Origin: JBNKDD01 sp050288085 | Lineage (GTDB): Bacteria > Chloroflexota > Anaerolineae > Aggregatilineales > UBA3940 | Direction of reading: 5' to 3' | NCBI GenBank assembly: GCA_050288085.1 | Contig: JBNKDD010000070.1 | Location: forward strand, 1-21,340 | Length of the DNA: 21,340 bases | Part shown: piece after piece, positions 1-5,744 of the stretch | Position numbering within the stretch: the first letter of the stretch is position 1 | Layout of the letters: every line of letters starts with the position of its first letter | Position numbers and translations under genes: made by a program | The notes under the pieces: generated by a model | Seen by the model: the letters and a program-made list of their open reading frames with translations, nothing else | Databases searched by the model: none | Told to the model about the DNA's origin: nothing

Positions 1-62
1 AAAGGGAGACAAATCGCAGCAAATGCAGCAGTGTAAGCAATGATGGGGGGCAAAGCTCAGTA

Positions 63-80
63 CAAGTTTTTAAAAACCTG
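63..80. repeat. AT-rich near-palindrome downstream of the XRE gene
   Basis: The core GTTTTTAAAAAC (66-77) is a perfect palindrome and the flanks CAA/CTG extend it imperfectly. It lies just past the stop of the minus-strand regulator gene and could act as a weak transcription end, but no GC-rich stem is present. Nothing else is recognisable in positions 1-97. Confidence 0.3.
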
Positions 81-97
81 TAGGAATTCACTTCAAA

Positions 98-559
98 CTA
101 ACTTTCATCCTCATAATCTTCAAGCCTGGCTTCCACCTCTCTGATTCGTTTAAACAAAGCTTTAAGTGTTTGAATAAGTACCTCTTCATTGTCCTTATCC
201 TCTATACCTTCTAAACCTTCTAAAATTAAACTTCTCATCCGTACCCCTCGCTCCTCTTTAGCTTCAGGGGCAGATATGTGTTCTATGTACTCTCTGCATT
301 CCTCTTCGGTTGAGCAATTGAAGTAACCTAATCCGACCCCAAAAAAATCAGCTATTGCTCTCAATGTTCGATAGTTTGGATTTGCATCTTCGCTAACTCG
401 TAGATTTCGGATAGAACTCCATGAGAGGCCAGTTGCTTCTGCCACAGACTGATAGGTTACCCTCTTGCCCATTACTTCTTCCCCATACTCAAAGAGTAAA
501 TCTATCATTCTGCTCAATGAAACCTCTTGTTCAGATCGGCCACGATTCTTCCTCAGCAT
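98..559 (-). CDS. XRE-family HTH transcriptional regulator
   Basis: This 153-residue protein has a helix-turn-helix region at about residues 33-85. The visible pattern is TYQSVAEATGLSWSSIRNLR followed by a conserved-looking YRTLRAIADFFGV segment, typical of the XRE/Cro-CI fold. The C-terminal third is acidic and helical and probably mediates dimerisation. The start is well supported: AGGAGG on the minus strand (567-572) lies 7 nt before the ATG at 559. It is transcribed away from a small plus-strand gene, and the space between carries three TATGGGG/CCCCATA copies, so autoregulation plus control of the divergent gene is the natural inference. The target is unknown. It may be a phage-type or plasmid copy/transfer repressor. 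Base composition here is more AT-rich than in the transfer operon. Confidence 0.85.
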   Translation of the reverse strand: MLRKNRGRSEQEVSLSRMIDLLFEYGEEVMGKRVTYQSVAEATGLSWSSIRNLRVSEDANPNYRTLRAIADFFGVGLGYFNCSTEEECREYIEHISAPEAKEERGVRMRSLILEGLEGIEDKDNEEVLIQTLKALFKRIREVEARLEDYEDES

Positions 560-628
560 AACCTTCCCTCCTAATATGGGGTATCAGTTTTGTAAAGTGC
601 TTCCATCCCCCATACGCAAGCGTTTATC

Positions 629-659
629 ATTATAATGCAAAAAAGTAAAAAAACCACAA
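629..659 (-). promoter_or_regulatory. Promoter of the XRE regulator gene
   Basis: On the minus strand a perfect TATAAT lies at 634-629. The upstream -35 is weak: TTGTGG (659-654) at 19 bp, or GTGGTT (657-652) at 17 bp. Transcription would begin near 622 and give a leader of about 60 nt carrying CCCCATA/TATGGGG copies. Confidence 0.55.
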
Positions 660-666
660 AATAATA

Positions 667-695
667 TTGACAATGATTTTGATTGAGTATATAGT
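667..695 (+). promoter_or_regulatory. Sigma-70-type promoter for the 787-1056 gene
   Basis: A perfect TTGACA (667-672) is followed after exactly 17 bp by TATAGT (690-695). The start point would be near 702. This placement means that the upstream part of the open frame beginning at 667 is promoter DNA, not coding sequence. Confidence 0.75.
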
Positions 696-786
696 ACCAA
701 AGTTAATACTTTTCTCGATGTATGGGGGAACACACTCAAGAGAGGTAATTCGAACTGCTAATACTGTAACTGTGGATAAGGAAGAG

Positions 787-1056
787 ATGAATATCTGGGA
801 ACACCTTGACCAAATCGTCAGGCGGCAGAAAAGGCTGCTTGCTCTGTGCAACGGTGATCCGCGCGGCCCCCTCTATGCTATCCCTGATCATCCCAATGTA
901 GCACAATTGCAATCTGAATTTGACACACTGGCACAGGACTATTTTGTGCTGGCCACAAGGCTCCCTAACCGGAAATTCGCACGAACTGCCGAGCAAAGGC
1001 AGTCGGTTTTCAAGCCGGTCAAAGAGATGATGGTTTGTCATTATCACCAAAAGTGA
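787..1056 (+). CDS. Small hypothetical protein divergent from the XRE regulator
   Basis: The frame is open from 667, but its first codons overlap the promoter, so the ATG at 787 (preceded by AAGGAAG) is chosen, giving 89 residues beginning MNIWEHLDQIVRRQKRLLAL. A start at 718 is possible but has no Shine-Dalgarno. I recognise no family. The N-terminal half looks helical and amphipathic, a central LYAIPDHPNVAQLQSEFDTL segment looks structured, and the C-terminus is basic. No signal peptide or membrane segment is visible. By position it is the likely main target of the XRE repressor, which would suit a small control protein of the element, but no function can be assigned. Confidence 0.5.
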   Translation: MNIWEHLDQIVRRQKRLLALCNGDPRGPLYAIPDHPNVAQLQSEFDTLAQDYFVLATRLPNRKFARTAEQRQSVFKPVKEMMVCHYHQK

Positions 1057-1114
1057 GGAAGAAAGGGGGCAAACAAACACAAAACGATCACTTGCCGGGA
1101 CCAGAAGCAAGTCA

Positions 1115-1144
1115 TTGACACGAAGATGTTTGCTATGCTAAACT
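1115..1144 (+). promoter_or_regulatory. Promoter ahead of the structured leader
   Basis: A perfect TTGACA (1115-1120) is followed after 18 bp by TAAACT (1139-1144). A TG one base upstream (1136-1137) makes an extended -10. The predicted start is about 1151, directly before the first hairpin of the leader RNA. No other convincing promoter is seen between here and the first gene of the transfer operon. Confidence 0.6.
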
Positions 1145-1149
1145 CCAAG

Positions 1150-1342
1150 TGACTCAGAGAAGGTTGCCGTTCCTTTGGAACGGCTCCCTGAGCAGCTGCT
1201 ACAACAGCTACCCAGGGGCCTGACCTACCGCCTGAACGAGACAGGCAGTAAGCTACACAGCATTTTAGCCATCAACCATCAATTTGTAAATTGCTTGTCT
1301 CGTTCCGGCCCACCAACAAGGGTGCCGGAACGTTTTCTTTTT
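1150..1342 (+). ncRNA. Structured leader or small RNA with terminator and competing helix
   Basis: The region lies between a promoter and an intrinsic terminator. It contains a perfect 8-bp hairpin GCCGTTCC-TTT-GGAACGGC (1166-1184) inside an outer CTCAG/CTGAG pair (1153-1157 with 1188-1192). A small hairpin AGCTG/CAGCT follows (1194-1209). Then a long helix is possible: 1234-1249 (GAACGAGACAGGCAGT) can pair with 1290-1305 through 14 Watson-Crick and 2 G-U pairs. The 3' arm of that helix covers the first five bases of the terminator stem, so the full helix and the full terminator exclude each other. This suits an attenuator controlling the downstream operon. A free-standing RNA of about 190 nt is the alternative. 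The 70-codon frame crossing the region (1175-1387) has no ribosome site and is not called as a gene. Confidence 0.5.
1301..1342 (+). terminator. Intrinsic terminator ending the leader RNA
   Basis: CGTTCCGGC (1301-1309) pairs perfectly with GCCGGAACG (1324-1332) around a 14-nt loop, followed directly by TTTTCTTTTT. Stem and U-tract are both strong. It lies about 220 bp before the first gene of the long operon, as expected for an attenuator or an RNA gene end. Confidence 0.8.
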
Positions 1343-1361
1343 CCGGCATATAAACAAAGAA

Positions 1362-1463
1362 CAGGCCGCACCGTTCGCCAAAACTGATCGGCCTGCTCCT
1401 CCATCGGTTAGCATGAAGCTTCTTGTTAAAGCTTCGCTTAACCATAGCTAAAGGATTAGCTAT
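1362..1463 (+). repeat. Series of three hairpins in the operon leader
   Basis: Past the terminator the non-coding DNA holds three inverted repeats in a row: CAGGCCG/CGGCCTG (1362-1368, 1389-1395), GAAGCTT/AAGCTTC (1415-1421, 1429-1435) and a perfect ATAGCTAA-AGGA-TTAGCTAT (1444-1463). None has a U-tract, so they are not terminators. They could be RNA processing or stability elements, or protein-binding sites. In 1464-1545 I see nothing I can name. Confidence 0.5.
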
Positions 1464-1559
1464 TTATGCTTACTATATTACAAGAAAAGCCCGAAGTAAA
1501 CAATAGATCACCCTCTTTTTTGTTCCACCTGCCCACCATTTTAACCCCAGAGGTCAACC

Positions 1560-1781
1560 ATGAGAGATGACTACCATTTCGCTCGTCAGTCGATCGTCCC
1601 GCCAGGCCGCCAGAAATCAATGGACGGACGCCTACCCTGGACCCGCTGCCCTAAAACCATGCAAGACGACCTCCTGGCAGTCGCAAAGAAGTACAACCTG
1701 TCGGGTTCCCAGATCCTGCGCCATGCCGTAGGCCGTTACCTGGCCGACGTTGCTATCGCAGAACAATCTGAGAACGAATGA
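1560..1781 (+). CDS. Ribbon-helix-helix (CopG/Arc-like) DNA-binding protein
   Basis: This 73-residue protein has a C-terminal half matching the RHH pattern: a short strand (RLPWTRCP), helix 1 (KTMQDDLLAVAKKYN), a turn LSGSQ, and helix 2 (ILRHAVGRYLADV). The start is supported by AGAGG (1549-1553) six bases before the ATG. It is the first gene of the long transfer operon and its stop almost touches the next ATG (1783). RHH proteins at the head of conjugation operons often act as autoregulators or as relaxosome accessory proteins binding oriT (TraY/MobC-like roles). Which applies here cannot be told, since no relaxase gene is in the window. Confidence 0.7.
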   Translation: MRDDYHFARQSIVPPGRQKSMDGRLPWTRCPKTMQDDLLAVAKKYNLSGSQILRHAVGRYLADVAIAEQSENE

Positions 1782-1782
1782 T

Positions 1783-2037
1783 ATGACCCTGCTTGAACGC
1801 CTGGAACAAATGTCAAACCTACGGCTGATGTTGATCATCGCCGCCGCCCTGTCCCTGTCCGGCGCAGCTTCAAGCATACGGGCCAGAACACGGAGACTCA
1901 AGATGCGAATCCTACGAACCCTGCTGCTGCTAGCAGGAACTATTGCCCTGGCCTTTGCCGGCCACCACTTCTTCGGCCTGACCGGAGCAATCATCGGTGG
2001 CGTGATCGGCAGCATTGTCATGTTAACCGCTCGATAG
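1783..2037 (+). CDS. Small integral membrane protein
   Basis: The ATG at 1783 follows the upstream stop by one base, giving 84 residues. The upstream open part of the frame (from 1750) overlaps the RHH gene and is ignored. The protein has a hydrophobic segment at about residues 14-31, a strongly basic loop (RARTRRLKMR, 33-42) and a second hydrophobic block at 45-82 with a glycine-rich half (GLTGAIIGGVIGS). The size and two-hydrophobic-segment plan resemble small T4SS inner-membrane subunits and pilins (VirB2/VirB3/PrgI types), but no diagnostic motif is present. Translational coupling to the RHH gene is likely. The operon context points to a part of the export apparatus. Confidence 0.6.
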   Translation: MTLLERLEQMSNLRLMLIIAAALSLSGAASSIRARTRRLKMRILRTLLLLAGTIALAFAGHHFFGLTGAIIGGVIGSIVMLTAR

Positions 2038-2052
2038 AGAAAGGAGGAGAAA

Positions 2053-3456
2053 ATGCCATCCAGAAAAAAGACCCTCAGCCTGGTCGTCGTCCTGTCCATT
2101 ATGACATTATTATGCAGCCTGTTGATATTTGTATCCCCCTCACCCGTCCAGGCACAAGCTCCCAGCGACGACCCGTATGAGCAGAACGATGACCTGATCT
2201 CGGCCTCGTCGATCCCCAGCGTGGTCGAACTGCCGAATATGACAATCTTCCCGGCAGGCGACCCCGACTTCTACCGAGCGCTGATGACACCCGGCGACTA
2301 CCGAGCGCAGGTGATTGCCACTCCTGGCCTTGACCTGACTCTTCAGGTCTACGACCCGGCCAACACACTGATCATCACCAACAATGACCCCGCTGGACCC
2401 AATGCTGTTGCTTCCTGGACGGTGCCCAGCGAAGGTTACTACATCATCGAGGTGACCAATGCCACCGCACTGGAAGGGTTCTACCTGCTGCGGTTGCAGA
2501 ACATCACCCCCACGGCCACTCCAACCTTCACACCAACGACTACCGCCAACCCAACTGCCACTTCCGTCTATCCGACCAACACCCCCACCCCAGACCTGGG
2601 TGGGCGGCCTGACTACACCGAACCCAACTTTGATTTCGCCCATGCTTACCGGATCGTGCCAGGCGATGTGCTCGACAAGCTCAATTTCAACTCCGGCACT
2701 CCCGGCCAGATTGACAATGACTTCTTCGTGATGGCCGTGCGGCCCGGCATCAGCTACACCTGCCAGACCCAGGACCTCGGCCCATCGGTCGACACCAACA
2801 TCATCCTGTACTGGTCGGCTAATGTTAACGATGTAATCGGCGGAAACGACGACGAGAATACCCAGGCCGGATTGATCAACTCCAAACTAACTTTCACCTC
2901 ACAGAAGGAAGGGGACATCTACGTCCTGGCCGGCTATAAGTATCCTGAGTCGGAAGACATTCCCTTCCCCGGAGCGGCCACCTACAGCCTGACCTGCTAT
3001 GCCGCCCAGGCAACACCCACACCAATCCCCGGCGGTGATACTGGAAGCGGCTCCAGTGGCGGCATGAGCTTACCATTGGGATCTGCGCCGGCAGCCACAC
3101 CACTCTGGATCGAACAAATCCTGGCTCCACAGACCAGCCCTACACCGACCAGCGCACCAGTCGGAACCGTCACCATTGATATTATTCTGGCCTATGACGA
3201 GAACGACAACGGAGAAGTCGACCCCAACGAAGGTGTTACCGGAGTCAGCATCCGGGTGATCGACCCAACCACCAATAACGAACTGTCACACGGTTTCACC
3301 GATGCCAGCGGCAGTTCACATTTCGTAATCGCCACCAACAACGCTTTCCAGGTCACGATCCCCTTCTTGCACACCGCCAGTAGCTTCCGGGCTGGGTCAC
3401 CCGTGGAATGGACAATCCTGATCCCGGCCAGCACCGCCCCTGGCCTGATCCCATAA
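2053..3456 (+). CDS. Secreted PPC-domain surface protein with SdrB-like C-terminal domain
   Basis: This 467-residue protein starts behind AAGGAGG with good spacing. Residues 1-35 form a signal peptide (basic MPSRKK, long hydrophobic core, PVQAQA end). Two bacterial pre-peptidase C-terminal (PPC) type beta domains follow, at about 38-150 (DPYEQND ... GYYIIEVTN) and 187-319 (DYTEPNFDFAHA ... FFVMAVRPG). They are separated by a Thr/Pro linker rich in TPT repeats, and a second Gly/Ser/Pro linker follows. Residues about 375-467 hold an Ig-like domain with an acidic DENDNGEVDPNEG motif resembling the calcium-binding loop of SdrD-B repeats. No membrane anchor or LPXTG is seen. It probably sits on the outer surface and contributes to contact or to the external part of the transfer machine. 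No enzyme motif is visible. Confidence 0.75.
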   Translation: MPSRKKTLSLVVVLSIMTLLCSLLIFVSPSPVQAQAPSDDPYEQNDDLISASSIPSVVELPNMTIFPAGDPDFYRALMTPGDYRAQVIATPGLDLTLQVYDPANTLIITNNDPAGPNAVASWTVPSEGYYIIEVTNATALEGFYLLRLQNITPTATPTFTPTTTANPTATSVYPTNTPTPDLGGRPDYTEPNFDFAHAYRIVPGDVLDKLNFNSGTPGQIDNDFFVMAVRPGISYTCQTQDLGPSVDTNIILYWSANVNDVIGGNDDENTQAGLINSKLTFTSQKEGDIYVLAGYKYPESEDIPFPGAATYSLTCYAAQATPTPIPGGDTGSGSSGGMSLPLGSAPAATPLWIEQILAPQTSPTPTSAPVGTVTIDIILAYDENDNGEVDPNEGVTGVSIRVIDPTTNNELSHGFTDASGSSHFVIATNNAFQVTIPFLHTASSFRAGSPVEWTILIPASTAPGLIP

Positions 3457-3467
3457 GGAGCTACCTG

Positions 3468-4763
3468 ATGCGCATTAAGAAACAAACCACAGCTATCATT
3501 ACTCTCATATCGCTAACCGTCCTCGTACTGGCGGCGCTGGCCTGCGAAGAAAGCAATATGCGGGCCCGCGACCTACCGGTCTGGGAATGCCCGACCGATG
3601 TGCCCCCGGCCACCTGGACGACCGAACCGACCAGCACCACGCTGCCCGGCAACCCGACCTCAACAGCAGCCGCGACCTATACCCCCTACCCCACCTCGAC
3701 ACCCTACATGGTCCTGTCTGACTTTCCACTCGAAAAACACGTCAAGATCGGTGGTGTCGGCGGCGTAGGACTGGGGATCTGGGTGTGGATGGATAACGTC
3801 CAGGTTGATGGCCCGTTTGACATCGAAGACCCGGACACCGGCCAGTCAACCACCTGGTGGGTGGCCTCCTGGGATGTGACCGTCGAGAATGCCTCGCTGA
3901 CCCGCGATTACGAGTTTTACCCCTTTGCGCAGCTATATGTGCTGGAGGTAATCGAAGCCGACGGAACAACCCATACTCCCGGTGCCTGGGGAGTATCTGC
4001 CGAGGCCCATGACCTGATCGGCCTGTCCCACCTGGAACTGACCGAGGCGGCCACCTTGCTGCCGCCCGGTGACCAGCGTACTGTGCGAGCTGCTGCCCTG
4101 ATTCCCGCTCCAGAAGTGTGGCGGATGGGCTATGTGCTCGACCCGCTCGACACCGAAGACATCGCCGAGATGGTGGCCAAACAGTCGCTGGGCAGCAACG
4201 TCGGTGTCTGGATCAACGACTACGACAACACCTGCACTGGTGAGATCACCCCTGGTGCTCCAGGCGGCCCACCGCCACCTGCCCTGACCCTGCTGATTCG
4301 GCGACCGGTTGACAATGTGTACATCATACGCGGCTATGGCTGCTCGATGTACTTCACCGGCGAACTGGGCACCAGCTGCCCGGCGGGCGAACCCTGGTTC
4401 CACAACGGGACCGACTATACCACCACCACCGACTCAAATTACTACGAAACCACCGCTGTGATGGGCAGTGTGCAGCACGCTGGTGATAACCCAACCGGCC
4501 CAGACTGCTCGGATATCGTTGGTAGCCAGCCACCCCACAACGGTTATGGGAACTATGTTAAACACACCACAATCGTCGATGGACATTCGCTCCAAATCTG
4601 GGGCGCTCACCTGAGCGGATTCAACGTCACGACCGGAGAGGGAACCAACTCCGGGCAGGTTCTGGGTTATGTCGGCAGCACCGGCTGTTCGACCGGACCC
4701 CACCTGCACTTCAGCGTCAAAGTCGATGGCCTGTACGTCGACCCTGAAACGATTATGCCCTAG
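3468..4763 (+). CDS. M23-family (LytM) endopeptidase lipoprotein
   Basis: The start is the ATG at 3468 with AAGGAG upstream. It gives a lipoprotein signal ending in the lipobox AALAC (Cys26). The mature protein has a short Thr/Pro region, a beta-rich middle part, and a C-terminal M23 domain. The zinc-site residues appear intact: HNGTD (H312, D316), a catalytic-type His in IWGAHLS (H381), and HLH (H412, H414) in the closing STGPHLHF motif. The family cleaves peptide cross-links of the cell wall, and conjugative T4SSs commonly carry such a hydrolase (VirB1-like role) to open a path through the peptidoglycan. Lipid anchoring would place it outside the cytoplasmic membrane. The middle part (about residues 70-290) is unassigned. 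It sits between two PPC-type surface proteins in the operon. Confidence 0.85.
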   Translation: MRIKKQTTAIITLISLTVLVLAALACEESNMRARDLPVWECPTDVPPATWTTEPTSTTLPGNPTSTAAATYTPYPTSTPYMVLSDFPLEKHVKIGGVGGVGLGIWVWMDNVQVDGPFDIEDPDTGQSTTWWVASWDVTVENASLTRDYEFYPFAQLYVLEVIEADGTTHTPGAWGVSAEAHDLIGLSHLELTEAATLLPPGDQRTVRAAALIPAPEVWRMGYVLDPLDTEDIAEMVAKQSLGSNVGVWINDYDNTCTGEITPGAPGGPPPPALTLLIRRPVDNVYIIRGYGCSMYFTGELGTSCPAGEPWFHNGTDYTTTTDSNYYETTAVMGSVQHAGDNPTGPDCSDIVGSQPPHNGYGNYVKHTTIVDGHSLQIWGAHLSGFNVTTGEGTNSGQVLGYVGSTGCSTGPHLHFSVKVDGLYVDPETIMP

Positions 4764-4774
4764 GAGAGAACCTG

Positions 4775-5731
4775 ATGAACCTCAAGAGAATGCTCATCCC
4801 AGCACTGGTTATCTTGCTATCCGTTCTGGCTTGCAAGCTGTCCGGCCAGGCATCAGCCGAGGACGAACTGGCCGAGACATTGACCGCCGAAGAAGCCCTG
4901 GCCCAGGCCACCGCTGATGCCCTGCGCCCGACCTACGAATACAACCAGACCCAGGCCGCCCTGCCCACACCGACCGTGACACCGATCGGACCCATCTTTG
5001 ATGGGGGAGATGGGCTGGAGACCGAACTGATCATTAATATCGAGAACTCGGCCAGCCAATTCATTAACAACCGACAGGCCACCGGCAGCCCGGAGGCCGC
5101 TCACAACTATCTCTTCTCTGCCGAAGCTGGCAGCCTGCAATACATCAATGTCTCAGAGCGAAATGAAGCCAACGACCCCCGGTTCACGCTGCTTGATCCG
5201 GATGGAAACATCCTGCTCCAGGTCGACAACACCCTCGGCACCGCCAACGCCTCGGCCTATGTCATTCTGCCGGCCAGCGGCATCTACACACTGAGAGTCC
5301 AAACCCGCCTCCCCGGCCCCTATGTTGTCACCACCGGCCCCCAGTCGGACACGCTTTACACCACCGGTGATGATGGACGAATCACCAGTGATGTCCGGCG
5401 GCTGTTTGGACCAACCGGCTACACACCCGAGGTTGGGCTGATCGGTACCACCGGCGAGGCGATCAATTTCCTGTTCGACAACCGGGCCAGAGATCAGCCG
5501 GTCACCATCCGGGTAGAGGGCAGCGGCAGAACCGACCCGGCGATCACGCTGTTCGACCCAGATGGCGGCATCGTCGCCAGCGATGATAACAGCGGCGGAG
5601 ACCTGAGCGCCGAACTCCAGGTCAGCCTGACTGTCAAGGGCCAGTACCTGATCCGAGTCTGGATGAACTCCGTCGACATGCTAACGCCCGATACAACCGA
5701 GAATTTCTCACTCTCGGTCACAGCGGAATAA
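4775..5731 (+). CDS. PPC-domain lipoprotein
   Basis: This 318-residue protein begins with a lipoprotein signal whose lipobox is SVLAC (Cys20). An Ala/Glu-rich helical segment follows (about 27-55). The rest is beta-rich, with two PPC-like domains: the first around residues 85-190 (ending GIYTLRVQT) and the second around 215-316 (ending GQYLIRVWM ... NFSLSVTAE). The repeated FTLLDPDG / ITLFDPDG turns mark the two copies. PPC domains are non-catalytic, found on secreted proteins as binding or export modules. Its position, 11 bp after the M23 gene and 13 bp before the topoisomerase gene, places it in the same operon, so a role in the cell-surface part of the transfer apparatus is inferred. Confidence 0.7.
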   Translation: MNLKRMLIPALVILLSVLACKLSGQASAEDELAETLTAEEALAQATADALRPTYEYNQTQAALPTPTVTPIGPIFDGGDGLETELIINIENSASQFINNRQATGSPEAAHNYLFSAEAGSLQYINVSERNEANDPRFTLLDPDGNILLQVDNTLGTANASAYVILPASGIYTLRVQTRLPGPYVVTTGPQSDTLYTTGDDGRITSDVRRLFGPTGYTPEVGLIGTTGEAINFLFDNRARDQPVTIRVEGSGRTDPAITLFDPDGGIVASDDNSGGDLSAELQVSLTVKGQYLIRVWMNSVDMLTPDTTENFSLSVTAE

Positions 5732-5744
5732 AGGAGAAAAACCG

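Larger units (their letters stand above)
575..729. promoter_or_regulatory. Candidate operator sites (three TATGGGG copies)
   Basis: TATGGGG occurs at 575-581, its complement CCCCATA at 608-614, and TATGGGG again at 721-727 (extended as GTATGGGGGA at 720-729; the middle copy reads TCCCCCATAC at 606-615). Two copies sit in the leader of the XRE gene and one just past the start point of the divergent promoter. That is where a repressor would block both transcripts. Binding by the neighbouring XRE protein is inferred. Confidence 0.5.

Noticed and set aside
736..1110. Minus-strand frame opposite the small gene at 787-1056
   Set aside because: It overlaps the plus-strand gene and runs against a strong plus-strand promoter. 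It has no ribosome site.
1311..1332. T-box-like AAGGGTGCCGG sequence at the terminator
   Set aside because: It lacks the full T-box consensus and specifier-loop architecture, and no aminoacyl-tRNA synthetase or amino-acid gene follows.
1175..1387. A 70-codon plus-strand open frame in the leader region
   Set aside because: It starts with a non-ATG codon in the first hairpin loop, has no ribosome site, crosses a strong terminator and encodes no recognisable protein.
1506..1521. GATCACCCTCTTTTTT, resembling the 16S rRNA 3' end
   Set aside because: No other 16S sequence is present and the match is imperfect; judged to be chance.
2510..2605. ACC/CCA-rich repetitive DNA, checked as a possible repeat array
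   Set aside because: It is explained by the Thr/Pro linker codons of the PPC-domain protein. No regular spacer structure is present, so it is not a CRISPR.
2140..2643. Minus-strand frames opposite the PPC-domain gene
   Set aside because: They are opposite a secreted protein with a clear signal peptide. Their translations are Gly/Arg-rich and without motifs.
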